DNA of 64,000 nt from Bacillus alkalisoli (GCF_002797415.1 NZ_KZ454944.1:2808665-2872664), one strand, 5' to 3'; counted from the first letter of the stretch, positions 34,258 through 43,049 are shown. Program-made: numbers and translations. Notes: generated from the sequence alone by a model not told the origin.

Positions 34258-35093
34258 TTCTTTTGTAGATATTGAAGTTCTTTTGAGATTTGTATATATG
34301 TATTTTTTCTTTCAACGTTATTCGTTAAAACTGTTAAATAGTCAAAGTTCGCTTTACTTTTATTCAGTGCAGCTAAAATCAATTGTTTTTCATCCATTAT
34401 TGTATCTTTCATTTCATCATCATAAAGATCAATCCACAATTTCCCAAGCGAGTCTACTTGGGCTAGAAAAACGTTTTTAGGCAATACATTCTTTTTTTCT
34501 AATTCCGCTTTTAACCAACTTTTACTTAAACCTATCTTGGCTAACGGGTCATTTAGAATATTTCCATCCATTATGACCGTTTGAGGTTCTCGATACTGTA
34601 GAGAGTGAGAAAATAAGTCACAATACGTAACGGGCTGATGCTCTTTTTTTAACAATATATTTAATTCCCCATTACTTTCTAACGTTGCATATTGTACATG
34701 TTCCACATGAAATACATTCTTCTTGCGAAATTGTTCTAGTAATTCATCAGTTGTATATTTTTCTTTACGCAAATTGTCTTCTAATATTTTACCATCTTGC
34801 ACAAATACGGTCGGATTGCCTTCGATCCAATTACGAAACATCTTACTTTTTAAAGCAATTCTCGACGTAACAAGCGGAAATAACGACCAAATTAATATAC
34901 TCGTTACCCCATTTTTTATTTGTAAATCTGGGTCCATTGACAACGTACCTGCAATATCACCGATTGTAATTCCAACAATGTATTCAAAGAAGGAGAGTTT
35001 GGATAGCTGTTTTTTGCCTAACAATTTAGTAATGAGAAATAGACCGATAATAATGGAGAATGATCTTATTACTATCTCTATCCATTGTGGCAT
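34236..35093 (-). CDS. DUF421 membrane protein of the spoVA2-like operon
   Basis: A 285-aa YetF-like protein: three N-terminal helices and the DUF421 soluble domain (LLGKKQLSKLSFFEYIVGIT, GDIAGTLS, WIEGNPTVFVQDG, VEHVQYATLESNGELNILLK), plus a C-terminal extension of about 60 aa not seen in the copy at 19084. In spoVA2-type operons a DUF421 gene follows spoVA genes and DUF1657, as here. Confidence 0.87.
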   Translation of the reverse strand: MPQWIEIVIRSFSIIIGLFLITKLLGKKQLSKLSFFEYIVGITIGDIAGTLSMDPDLQIKNGVTSILIWSLFPLVTSRIALKSKMFRNWIEGNPTVFVQDGKILEDNLRKEKYTTDELLEQFRKKNVFHVEHVQYATLESNGELNILLKKEHQPVTYCDLFSHSLQYREPQTVIMDGNILNDPLAKIGLSKSWLKAELEKKNVLPKNVFLAQVDSLGKLWIDLYDDEMKDTIMDEKQLILAALNKSKANFDYLTVLTNNVERKNTYIQISKELQYLQKKLEPLLK

Positions 35094-35133
35094 TATTAAC
35101 AGCTCCTTGAAGAGGCAAAAAATTCAGAAAAAA

Positions 35134-35310
35134 TTACATCTCTTTCAAAACTTGTTCCGTACTTTTAATGGTATTATCTAAACTCATTATGGCTTCATGG
35201 TATTCTTTTTGTGCATCTACATTGGAAGTCTCCATTATAAATGATTCTAGGTTAGCATGAATCATCTTAAGTGTTGCTAAATTTTGTACTAGAAATTGTT
35301 TTTCCTCCAT
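35134..35310 (-). CDS. DUF1657 protein, 58 aa
   Basis: A 58-aa helical protein (VQNLATLKMIHANLESFIME, DAQKEYHEAIMSLDNTI) of the DUF1657 type. It begins 3 bp after the spoVAE stop (TAGCCTATG) with little ribosome site of its own, so it is translationally coupled. DUF1657 genes accompany the spoVA2mob operon known for high spore heat resistance. Confidence 0.82.
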   Translation of the reverse strand: MEEKQFLVQNLATLKMIHANLESFIMETSNVDAQKEYHEAIMSLDNTIKSTEQVLKEM

Positions 35311-35313
35311 AGG

Positions 35314-35670
35314 CTAACCTTTTGGTTTAAAAAGAAGAGCCCCAATAAATCCAAACACAATCGCAGCAGAAATACCTGAGCTCGTAACTTCAAACATTCC
35401 AGTTAGTACTCCGACTACACCATGTTTTTGCCCTTCTTCTAATGCTCCGTGCACAAGTGCATTTCCAAAGCTTGTTATCGGAATGGTAGCACCTGCACCA
35501 GCAAATGAAATGAGTGGTTCGTACAATCCAAATCCGTCCAAAATAGCTCCAGCAACTACAAGCGTACTTAACGTATGAGCTGGTGTAAGTTTAAAAACAT
35601 CAAACATAATTTGGCCAATGACACAAATTGTGCCACCTATAATAAACGCCCAAAAAAAAGATTCAAACAT
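35314..35670 (-). CDS. spoVAE: SpoVAE-type (SpoVAEb) membrane protein
   Basis: A 118-aa protein with four helices; GGTICVIGQIMFDVFKLTPA, IPITSFGNALVHGALEEGQK and GMFEVTSSGISAAIVFGFIG are SpoVAE family marks. Part of the inner spore-membrane dipicolinate channel system. Three bp separate it from spoVAD. Confidence 0.92.
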   Translation of the reverse strand: MFESFFWAFIIGGTICVIGQIMFDVFKLTPAHTLSTLVVAGAILDGFGLYEPLISFAGAGATIPITSFGNALVHGALEEGQKHGVVGVLTGMFEVTSSGISAAIVFGFIGALLFKPKG

Positions 35671-35673
35671 ATG

Positions 35674-36681
35674 TCAACCTCCAAATTCTACAGAAACAGC
35701 ATGTGCAATACACGGAATAGATTCTTTTTGTTGAAAGGAAAGCGGAGAGAGTAAAGCACCTGTAGCAACGACCAATATCCTTTTAAATTCTCCTTTTTTC
35801 ATTCGATTGAGCAAATGACCGTAAAACACAGTTGCTGAACAACCGGCTCCACTTCCTCCTGATAGTACGGGTTGATTTTCTTTATAAATAAGTAGACCAC
35901 AATCTTGATACTGTGAAGGAGTTACAGAGAAACCTTGTTCTTTTAACATATCCATACAAACCATTCTACCAACCTCCCCCAAATCCCCTGTTACAATAAG
36001 GTCGTAGTAAGAAGGCTCTCGGTTTAAATCTCGGAAGTGCATTTTGATTGTATCTACTGCTGCAGGTGCCATAGCACCACCCATGTTGAATGGGTCGGAA
36101 AGGCCCATATTGATTACTTTTCCTATTGTGGCAGAAGTTACTTGAGGGCCAACGCCATCATTACTAATTAAAGCTACGCCAGCACCTGTTACTGTCCACT
36201 GGGCAGTGGGTGGTTTTTGTCCGCCATATTCCGTTGGATATCTAAATTGTTTTTCAACTGCTGCATTATGACTAGATGCACCTGTTAGTACATGGTTTGC
36301 TCCACCGTAATTCACTAAAAAACTTGCTAAAGCTAACCCTTCAATGGAAGTTGAACAGGCTCCAAATAAACCTAAATAAGGAATGGACAATTTTTCCGCA
36401 GCAAAGTTGGTAGGAGTCATCTGATTAATGAGGTCACCAGCTAGTAAGAATTGTACGTTACCCTTTTGTATTCCGGCTTTTTTAATGGCAAGATCACTTG
36501 CTTCTTCTAGAAGTTTTCGATGTGCTTTTTCGTATGAATCTTCTTGTAGCCATAAATCTTCATGTAGAATATCGAAATCATCTGCAATCTTTCCATTTGC
36601 TTCAAATGGTCCTCCTACCGTTCCCGTAGACACGATATATGGCTTATTGGCAAACTCCCATGATTGTTTTCCTTTTAACAT
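35674..36681 (-). CDS. spoVAD: SpoVAD, dipicolinate-binding spore protein
   Basis: A 335-aa thiolase-fold protein with GPFEANGKIADDFD, FGACSTSIEGLALASFLV, TGDLGEVGRMVCMDML and GSGAGCSATVFYGHLL. SpoVAD binds Ca-dipicolinate during its uptake into the forespore. The start is ATG 36681, overlapping the spoVAC stop as TAATG, giving the expected MLKGKQSWEF N-terminus. Confidence 0.93.
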   Translation of the reverse strand: MLKGKQSWEFANKPYIVSTGTVGGPFEANGKIADDFDILHEDLWLQEDSYEKAHRKLLEEASDLAIKKAGIQKGNVQFLLAGDLINQMTPTNFAAEKLSIPYLGLFGACSTSIEGLALASFLVNYGGANHVLTGASSHNAAVEKQFRYPTEYGGQKPPTAQWTVTGAGVALISNDGVGPQVTSATIGKVINMGLSDPFNMGGAMAPAAVDTIKMHFRDLNREPSYYDLIVTGDLGEVGRMVCMDMLKEQGFSVTPSQYQDCGLLIYKENQPVLSGGSGAGCSATVFYGHLLNRMKKGEFKRILVVATGALLSPLSFQQKESIPCIAHAVSVEFGG

Positions 36682-37157
36682 TACAAACCGCCCCATTGAA
36701 TAAGCATTGTTTTAATCAAGCCAACGACAAATGCCGAAAACACACCAAATAAAATTACTGAGCCAGCTAATTTAAACATATTAGCTCCAACTCCTAATAC
36801 AAATCCTTCTGTTTTATGTTCGATACAAGCAGAAACAACTGCATTTCCGAAACCTGTTACTGGTACCGCACTCCCTGCTCCAGCAACTTGGGCAATGCGA
36901 TCGTAAACTCCGAAACCTGTTAACAACATGGAGATGAAGATCATCGTTGCAACAGTCGGATTTCCTGCTGTTTGTTCGGTAAAGCCAAAAAAGTATATGT
37001 AACTTAATTGAATAGCCTGTCCTACAATACAAAAAAGCCCGCCAATCAAAAATGCTCGAATACAGTTTTGTAAAACTGGCCGTTTTGTTTCTCTCTGCTG
37101 TTCAAATTGTTGATATGCTTGTTGTTCTGGTGTTGTTTTACTTTGTTTACTAGCCAT
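36681..37157 (-). CDS. spoVAC: SpoVAC membrane channel protein
   Basis: A 158-aa protein with a charged N-terminus and four helices; GGLFCIVGQAIQLSYIYFFG and GAGSAVPVTGFGNAVVSACI are SpoVAC marks. In spores it behaves as a mechanosensitive channel for dipicolinate. Start ATG 37157 has AAAGGAG 11 bp upstream. A paralogue of SpoVAE in the same operon. Confidence 0.92.
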   Translation of the reverse strand: MASKQSKTTPEQQAYQQFEQQRETKRPVLQNCIRAFLIGGLFCIVGQAIQLSYIYFFGFTEQTAGNPTVATMIFISMLLTGFGVYDRIAQVAGAGSAVPVTGFGNAVVSACIEHKTEGFVLGVGANMFKLAGSVILFGVFSAFVVGLIKTMLIQWGGL

Positions 37158-37173
37158 GAGAAACAATACTCCT

Positions 37174-37629
37174 TTATGTTTTTTCTTTTCTCAATTTGTT
37201 TAGCTTTTTAAATCTCTTTTCTATTTCTTTTGAATCAAGATTATTCTCTTGGCGAGCTCGGTCTAACTTTTGTACTTCAAACCATATTTTCAAATCGTGG
37301 GAAACGTAGATTTTCTCTTTTTCAGGAAACTCTTTTTTCAACTGCTCTTTAACTTTTTTTTCTATAGATTCAGTGAAAAATTTTTGCATTTGTTTTACTT
37401 GAATTGCTACAATCATTTCCCCGTTTGAGGAGATTGCTTTGGCTTGCTTCATTTCAGGAAATTGAAGAGCAATATTTTCTGCCTTTTCTTCTTTTTGCTG
37501 TTGGGTTTGGGAAGTATTTGATGTGGCTGTAACTTCCATATTCGTTCGTTCACTTTCTGCCTGATTATATCCACATCCGGTTATAAGGAATGTACACAAA
37601 CAAGTAACCGAAATAAACAACTTATTCAT
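37174..37629 (-). CDS. YhcN/YlaJ-type sporulation lipoprotein
   Basis: A 151-aa lipoprotein: signal peptide with lipobox FLITGC (Cys19), then a Gln/Glu-rich linker and a YhcN/YlaJ domain (IVAIQVKQMQKFFTESIEKK, KIYVSHDLKIWFEVQKL). First gene of the spoVA2-like operon, the place such a lipoprotein has in spoVA2mob. Confidence 0.82.
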   Translation of the reverse strand: MNKLFISVTCLCTFLITGCGYNQAESERTNMEVTATSNTSQTQQQKEEKAENIALQFPEMKQAKAISSNGEMIVAIQVKQMQKFFTESIEKKVKEQLKKEFPEKEKIYVSHDLKIWFEVQKLDRARQENNLDSKEIEKRFKKLNKLRKEKT

Positions 37630-37720
37630 TTTTCACACCACACTTTACCATTCTCTATCTTTTAATATTTAACAGATGTATGAAATTATGTACGTAATTT
37701 CGTAATCATTAGGAAAATAC

Positions 37721-37748
37721 AAAAAAGGAGTAGTACATCTACCCCTTT
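37721..37748 (-). terminator. Terminator of the DUF1360 gene
   Basis: Minus strand AAAGGGGTAGATGTACTACTCCTTTTTT: stem and T run directly at the stop codon. Confidence 0.8.
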
Positions 37749-38100
37749 AATCCATCAGTTTTAAATTAAGGCTTTCTATTAGTCCAGCTACACCTGCCGC
37801 ACCGAAAACTATAAGAATTGGTTTTCCGATAAAAGGAAAGTATGTGAAAGCTATGAATAGCAGAATAGCAATCCATACACCTACACACCAATGGCAACTT
37901 AATAATTCTCCAATGAAAGATTGAACTCCCTTACCTTTGATCACTATATATTCTTCTGCTTCCCCATCCTCATTTACTTCTTCTACCACATCGTGAAAAG
38001 GACGTCTGATGAAATTATTAATTTTATCGTAAACAATTAGACGAGTTAATCGAAAGACCGCTAATACCAGTAATATAAACCAAAATGTATTAAAGTCCAT
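37747..38100 (-). CDS. DUF1360 sporulation membrane protein (YjcA type)
   Basis: A 117-aa protein with two to three helices, the conserved RLTRLIVYDKI segment, a charged loop, and CHWCVGVWIA (CxxC at the membrane). Member of DUF1360, which includes B. subtilis YjcA and YngL. Location between coat genes and spoVIF agrees with yjcA synteny. Function unknown. Confidence 0.8.
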   Translation of the reverse strand: MDFNTFWFILLVLAVFRLTRLIVYDKINNFIRRPFHDVVEEVNEDGEAEEYIVIKGKGVQSFIGELLSCHWCVGVWIAILLFIAFTYFPFIGKPILIVFGAAGVAGLIESLNLKLMD

Positions 38101-38162
38101 TTTCCACTCTCCCGTTATTTTTCACACAAAAGAAAAGCAGCCGAAACCGCTTGATATTACCT

Positions 38163-38303
38163 TCAATAATTACGTTTCTTTCTTTTACCGCAACCACACC
38201 CACTCACTTTAGGCTTTCTCCTTTGTAGTGGTGTGGTTTCTTTCGATTCTTCTTGGTGAATTTGCTCTCCTCTTATTTTATGTTTCTTAAAGGGCTTAAA
38301 CAT
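38163..38303 (-). CDS. 46-aa basic Cys-containing peptide
   Basis: Start ATG 38303 8 bp after GGGGG. Very basic with a C-terminal SGCGCGKRKKRNY; no hydrophobic region. Unrecognised; small basic Cys peptides near coat genes may be cross-linked coat components (inference). Confidence 0.6.
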   Translation of the reverse strand: MFKPFKKHKIRGEQIHQEESKETTPLQRRKPKVSGCGCGKRKKRNY

Positions 38304-38585
38304 CGACATTTCCCCCTCTCTATATTTTAAAATAAAGATATTTTAATATATTCTAAATATAAAAAAGGTTTTAGATTTTTGCCTATTCCAACCGCCTATT
38401 CTAAAGAAAAGGGACGTATTGTATACACCAAGTAATCATACATGCTATATACTTTAGTGTAAGTTGATTTATTTATGGCGAATAATAATTTGTGCAAAGG
38501 GCTCCATCACGATTACTAAACTGTATTTGTGAGGTTAATCCATTTATTACTGGTTATAGGAAGCAGTAGTAGAATTAGATTTTCT

Positions 38586-38960
38586 TTAATCTACTATAGT
38601 AAACCATACTGGAGCGGTACTATCCGGTACTCCATTATAATTTATAGTAATTTCCTCTCCAATTGAAATTGGTCGTAATGCATAAAAGTCAATCGTGTTG
38701 CTTTCATGATTTAATTCAAAAAATGCATTAGGCTGGTAAGAATGGTTAAATAGAGAACCAAACCCTAAAGCGAGTGCCCTATCTTTGCCATTGGGACCCC
38801 AAATGAAATAGTATTCTGCTATTACTGATTTTTTTACTAGTCTTTTTTGATCTTGTGGTATTTCTAAAACTGGTGAACTTTCAAAACATACACCTTCCTC
38901 AATCGGTAAAGTTGCAAAAACGCCTCTTCCTTTTCCAGGACTATTTTTTACCTCGAGCAT
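38586..38960 (-). CDS. SET-domain protein
   Basis: A 124-aa single SET domain. Motifs in order: GKGRGVFATLPIEEG, LGFGSLFNHSYQPNAFF (the NHS core that binds S-adenosylmethionine) and EEITINYNG with the catalytic Tyr. Short stand-alone SET proteins probably methylate lysines on proteins; the substrate is unknown. It lies next to coat genes on the opposite strand. The 280 bp upstream and downstream hold no other gene I can support. Confidence 0.85.
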   Translation of the reverse strand: MLEVKNSPGKGRGVFATLPIEEGVCFESSPVLEIPQDQKRLVKKSVIAEYYFIWGPNGKDRALALGFGSLFNHSYQPNAFFELNHESNTIDFYALRPISIGEEITINYNGVPDSTAPVWFTIVD

Positions 38961-39258
38961 ACAATTCTCTCCTAACTTTAAACAAATGAAAACAACTTAA
39001 AACAACCACTTTCCGCAGCATATAATATCATATTCCAGGCGGCAAATGATGTTACCGACTCATTAGAGTCAAGTATTGAAATGGGTGCCTTCCGATGCTG
39101 ATTTTTAATGGTAATTATAGTTTCAATTTGTTAAAACTACTATCTTAAACAATTATTTTTTCTTTTCTATAATGGGTGAACACCCTCACTAAACATTCTT
39201 CGATGCATATTCTGTTAAAGACGAAAGGTCAAAGATCATTAATAAGGAGGAAAAATAA

Positions 39259-39768
39259 ATGAGTTGTGGAAAGGATTTCAACACAGGCAGTTGCGTATGT
39301 GATATTCTTGCAGCTATTGCAGCAGAACAAAGCGATAATGTAGGTGATTGTTGTGAGTCTAGCTGTGAAAGATCTCTTAGAGAATTAGTAGGTGGGGCTC
39401 GTACAAATGGATTTAATACAATTCCAGTTCAGTTAATCTGTACTACTGCTAATACAAGACCAGGTGCATCTGCCCAAGATACATGTGGAACTGTATTCCA
39501 GGCAACAGGTTATAGACGCAGAAGTGCAACCCTACTAGAATCTGCTACTTCTACTTTCTTCAGAGTTAAATCTGTTGATAACAACGGCTGTGCTGTCTTA
39601 GAATTACTATGCGGCGTAGAAAATCCTAAAGGAAAAGGAAAAGGTTGCCCTTCATCAGACACGATCGATATAGAAGACTTCGAAAGAACAGGAATTTGCA
39701 TCACTATCGACTGCACTTGCTTCTGCGGTATCGTTTGCTTACCAGCAGTAAACATACCAAGAGCATAA
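39259..39768 (+). CDS. cotZ: CotY/CotZ-family Cys-rich spore coat protein
   Basis: A 169-aa cysteine-rich outer coat/crust protein (about 18 Cys), with SCGKDFNTGSCVCDILAAIA, IPVQLICTTA, FFRVKSVDNNGCAVLELLCG and the closing CTCFCGIVCLPAV. Strong AAGGAGG ribosome site. AC-N16-CATATTCTG about 45 bp upstream is a possible sigma-K promoter. Disulphide cross-linking builds the crust lattice (family knowledge). Confidence 0.92.
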   Translation: MSCGKDFNTGSCVCDILAAIAAEQSDNVGDCCESSCERSLRELVGGARTNGFNTIPVQLICTTANTRPGASAQDTCGTVFQATGYRRRSATLLESATSTFFRVKSVDNNGCAVLELLCGVENPKGKGKGCPSSDTIDIEDFERTGICITIDCTCFCGIVCLPAVNIPRA

Positions 39769-39807
39769 TAAAACAATGTGGACATTTCCCAAAAAATGAT
39801 ATGAGCA

Positions 39808-39845
39808 AAAAACCAGGTACAGTATCTGCTGCGCCTGGTTTTTTG
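39808..39845 (+). terminator. Terminator of cotZ
   Basis: AAACCAGGTACAG ... CTGCGCCTGGTTTTTTG: strong stem and T run. Confidence 0.85.
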
Positions 39846-39906
39846 TTCATAAGTTAGTTTTTTTTACATATAATACGTTATTACTCTCTTAAACGAGGTG
39901 AGAACC

Positions 39907-40308
39907 ATGAAACATGGCAAGGAAAGTTATTTTACATCTAAACTTCAACAGATTCTCTTTATACAGAAAAATATACAAGAACCTGCTTGGTTTAGTAAGC
40001 TATTTCTAGTTAAACCGGTTAAAGATACGATTCCTCTTCTACTGTATTTAAAAACCGGCCAACCTTTTACAGTATTTGGAAATATCTCAAAAGGGAACGA
40101 AGAATTTTTTACTACATCCTTTTTTCGTGTTGACCATATACAAAATGATTATGTTGTTCTCAAGCTCCTAAAGCCAGAATATTCAGAATCATATAGTTCG
40201 AAAGAAATCTGTGAAGTTGCTAGTCTGCGCAAAACTAACCAATTTATTGATGTTGACATTACTATACTGGGAGGAATACAAACACTAAACCCAGATTTAG
40301 TGGAATAG
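39907..40308 (+). CDS. Cysteine-poor CotY/CotZ-like coat protein
   Basis: A 133-aa protein that keeps the CotZ scaffold (IPLLLYLKTGQPFTVFGNIS, FFTTSFFRVDHIQNDYVVLK, LLKP) but has only one cysteine, in KEICEVA. Start ATG 39907 8 bp after GAGG. It could cap or modulate the CotZ lattice without disulphides. Assignment is by pattern similarity and location. Confidence 0.65.
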   Translation: MKHGKESYFTSKLQQILFIQKNIQEPAWFSKLFLVKPVKDTIPLLLYLKTGQPFTVFGNISKGNEEFFTTSFFRVDHIQNDYVVLKLLKPEYSESYSSKEICEVASLRKTNQFIDVDITILGGIQTLNPDLVE

Positions 40309-40310
40309 AA

Positions 40311-40796
40311 TTATAAACTAATTATTTTCAAGTACTGAATATCCTCGATCTTAATTGGCAGTAGATTTAAATTATTCGTATTTAAAATCATTAAAGTTTT
40401 TTCTTCCCTTTGATAGGTATATATTTTGCCGATAACGATACGTTTGTTTATTTTAAACTCCAGTACAATATGTTTTAAATAAGGCGGTAGGGATGACAAA
40501 TATTCTATCCTTTCTTCAATAGAATAATCATAAAATTCCTGAGAAGTCATTTCTTTTTTGTAGATTCTGTAAGGTTTGTATGTTGTCTCTTCTATCGATA
40601 TATCCCCTTCCGCCTTTACGATATGTGCTTCTCTATTTTGCATGTTCGACTCTTCCGAAGTTCCCGCTTCTCCTTTCTTTTTCCCTTTTACTTTGAAACG
40701 GTATTCCTCCTGCATTTTCCTTGAAGTGACTTCTATTGGTTGACTTACAATGTACATTAATGGTGCATGATTAATCTGTTGTTGTTTTTTTATCAA
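40311..40796 (-). CDS. CotO-family spore coat protein (copy 1)
   Basis: A 161-aa protein: N-terminal MYIVSQP motif, a charged disordered middle, and a C-terminal CotO domain (YSIEERIEYLSSLPPYLKHI, LEFKINKRIVIGKIY, LLPIKIEDIQYLKII). The start is TTG 40796, 7 bp after AGGAGG; the longer frame is out of family. CotO is a late coat morphogenetic protein. Convergent with the CotZ-like gene, 2 bp apart. Confidence 0.78.
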   Translation of the reverse strand: MIKKQQQINHAPLMYIVSQPIEVTSRKMQEEYRFKVKGKKKGEAGTSEESNMQNREAHIVKAEGDISIEETTYKPYRIYKKEMTSQEFYDYSIEERIEYLSSLPPYLKHIVLEFKINKRIVIGKIYTYQREEKTLMILNTNNLNLLPIKIEDIQYLKIISL

Positions 40797-41342
40797 AGAG
40801 ATCCCTCCTATGATTACTACATTATATTTATGCACGACTTACTCTTTGGTACCTACTTTTCCATTCACTTCTGTTTCCCATAGTCGTTATCACACATTCA
40901 ATGGCCTTTACTGTATTAATTTATAGATAAAAAAAAGACACATTCCACACAATCGGAATGTACCATTAAATAATGATTTTAGAGGTACTTGAACCCCTAA
41001 ACTCTTTAGTTAGAATTTTTTAATCTAGCAAACAATCATAATAAAACTAGTTTTGAACAAGTTATAAAGAATATAAACAAATCACTTTATGAAACTCTTA
41101 AAAGGAGAAGAATTAGAATTAGAAATAATTATCAGGTTTTAGCACAGGTCGTTTAACAATAAACTTTAATAGGAAACATTGTAATAGTCCAACAGAGTAT
41201 TTCGTTTAGCTACTAATTAACATTGCAAATGAAATGCTAGTATGTACTAGCTAGTTATCTTTGAAAGATGTAGCTAGACATATTTTATTTACTCTTATTT
41301 GTACGATAAGACTTTGCTCGCCTTCTTTAGGAAGGAATGGTA

Positions 41343-41590
41343 TTACTGTTGTTCCTTTTCTTTAGTTACAGTGACACAATTATCTCTGATGATGTCAACA
41401 TGAGGCGTTTCAAGAGCATCTGTTGTTACTAGATACTTATCCTTGGTGTTAGAATGAATAAGCTCCCTTTCTAACATGGACCATGTCTTATTATTGAAAG
41501 CTAAATCTAAATACTGTGATGTAAACTATAACCGCTACTAAGCAAATGAATCTTCAAAGGTGTAATTGTTAGCTTGACAGCAGCAAATTC
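41343..41590 (-). pseudogene. Decayed gene fragment, family not identified
   Basis: One minus-strand frame reads coherently across three stops: ANNYTFEDSFA, stops, then FTSQYLDLAFNNKTWSMLER, ELIHSNTKDKYLVTTDALET and PHVDIIRDNCVTVTKEKEQQ, then TAA. The protein-like composition suggests a dead gene, but I do not recognise the family. The rest of the 40.8-41.6 kb gap shows only an inverted repeat around 40945-40965 and no usable frame. Confidence 0.4.
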
Positions 41591-41608
41591 CAACTAATCT
41601 CGTTAAAA

Positions 41609-41641
41609 GAAAATAAAGGAGGTATACTCTCCTTTATTTTC
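41609..41641 (-). terminator. Terminator of cotO copy 2
   Basis: Minus strand AAAATAAAGGAGAGTATACC then TCCTTTATTTTCTTTT; it overlaps the stop codon. Confidence 0.8.
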
Positions 41642-42119
41642 TTACATATAGGTGAATTTCTTTAATGTCTTTAATATCAATAACTGCAAGAGATAAATCC
41701 GTTGATAAGTCAACAAGTATAGTGTCGTTCACTCTTTCTTTTATATACCCAACTATGTTTTCGTTTTCTACAACAATTAAGCAAGGAATATGGGTGATAT
41801 ATTTAGGCAAATTTGTTAAGTATATTACTTTTTCATCAATTGTCATTTCTTTTAAAGGTTTTGTAGCAACTTTTTTTTTAGATTCACTTCCTTCAATTAG
41901 CTGTTTTCCTTTATCTAATACCACTTCTTCCTGCTCTTTATCCGTAGCATTTTCTTGATTATACTCTACAAAATCTTCATCAACTAATACAGGTTTTGGC
42001 TTATCTGTACTCATTTTTTCACTAATAAAGTTATTTTGCATTTTTGGGCTTGGAATATTTAAATTCGGTTGAGCAATATACATAACAGGATTTGTTGTTA
42101 CATGTTTACTCTCTTTCAA
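41634..42119 (-). CDS. cotO: CotO-family spore coat protein (copy 2)
   Basis: A 161-aa paralogue of the protein at 40311-40796 with the same plan: PVMYIAQPNLNIP at the N-terminus, acidic middle, C-terminal MTIDEKVIYLTNLPKYITHI, CLIVVENENIVGYIKE and IDIKDIKEIHLYV. It sits beside fabI, the position of cotO in B. subtilis, so this is the likelier orthologue. Confidence 0.8.
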   Translation of the reverse strand: MKESKHVTTNPVMYIAQPNLNIPSPKMQNNFISEKMSTDKPKPVLVDEDFVEYNQENATDKEQEEVVLDKGKQLIEGSESKKKVATKPLKEMTIDEKVIYLTNLPKYITHIPCLIVVENENIVGYIKERVNDTILVDLSTDLSLAVIDIKDIKEIHLYVRK

Positions 42120-42216
42120 TATACCATCTCCCTTCTCTAATCAATCTTATGAAAGTGTGACTAGGTTTGTGCCTATATTGTTGGATTTTTTCAAAAAATA
42201 GTGGTTTTTGTTCATG

Positions 42217-42243
42217 AAAAAAAGGACTACAAATATAGTCCTT
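42217..42243 (-). terminator. Terminator of fabI
   Basis: Minus strand AAGGACTATATTTGTAGTCC followed by TTTTTTT, right after the fabI stop. Confidence 0.8.
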
Positions 42244-42250
42244 CATTTTT

Positions 42251-43021
42251 TTATAAAATATGATATCCAGAATCAACGTGGATGTTTTCCCCTGTAATAC
42301 CACGTGATAGATTGCTCATTAAGAATAACGCTGTATCTCCAACTTCCTCTTGTGTTGTTACACGGCGAAGAGGTGCGTTTTCTTCGATTTCTTTAAGAAT
42401 CGAGTTAAAATCACTAACACCTTTTGCAGAAAGTGTACGGATTGGTCCAGCTGAAATGGAGTTAACTCGAATTCCATGCTTTCCAAGGTCGTTTGCTAAA
42501 TATTTTACGCTCGCATCAAGGCTTGCTTTTGCCACACCCATTACGTTATAGTTTGGCACCACTTTTTCTCCACCAAGGTAAGTAAGCGTTACAATACTTC
42601 CGCCTTCTGTCATTAAATCTTTTGCTTCTTTAGCAACAGCTGTTAACGAGTAAGAACTAATGTTGTGCGCTAAAAGGAATCCTTCGCGAGTTGTGTTCAT
42701 GTAATCGCCTTGAAGCTCTTCTTTATTAGCAAAAGCGATACAGTGAGCGATACCATGGATAGAACCCACTTGCTCTTTAATTTGTTGGAAGCATGTGTGT
42801 ACCTCTTCGTCATTTGTAACATCACAAGGTAGTACGATAGAATCGTTACGATCTAATGATTCAGCAAGCTCACGTACATTTTTTTCTAAACGCTCGCCAG
42901 CATATGTGAAAACTAAACGTGCCCCTGCATCATGCAAAGAACGTGCAATTCCCCAAGCAATACTTCTTTTGTTTGCTACACCCATTACTACGTATGTTTT
43001 ACCATCTAAGGATAAATTCAC
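42251..43021 (-). CDS. fabI: Enoyl-[acyl-carrier-protein] reductase (NADH-type)
   Basis: A 256-aa short-chain dehydrogenase that performs the last reduction of fatty-acid elongation. Cofactor region GVANKRSIAWGIA, catalytic Tyr158 and Lys165 in the Y-x6-K motif (NYNVMGVAKAS), and the C-terminal LSRGITGENIHVDSGYHIL. The GTG/TTG-type start is followed by MNLSLDGKTYVV. The promoter region carries a FapR box, so it is expected to respond to malonyl-CoA. Confidence 0.95.
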   Translation of the reverse strand: MNLSLDGKTYVVMGVANKRSIAWGIARSLHDAGARLVFTYAGERLEKNVRELAESLDRNDSIVLPCDVTNDEEVHTCFQQIKEQVGSIHGIAHCIAFANKEELQGDYMNTTREGFLLAHNISSYSLTAVAKEAKDLMTEGGSIVTLTYLGGEKVVPNYNVMGVAKASLDASVKYLANDLGKHGIRVNSISAGPIRTLSAKGVSDFNSILKEIEENAPLRRVTTQEEVGDTALFLMSNLSRGITGENIHVDSGYHIL

Positions 43022-43049
43022 TTTTATATCCTCCTATTTATATAAGTTA

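Noticed and set aside
40979-41005. tRNA 3' fragment (GGGGTTCAAGTACC-like T arm)
   Set aside because: No acceptor, D or anticodon arm can be found around it.
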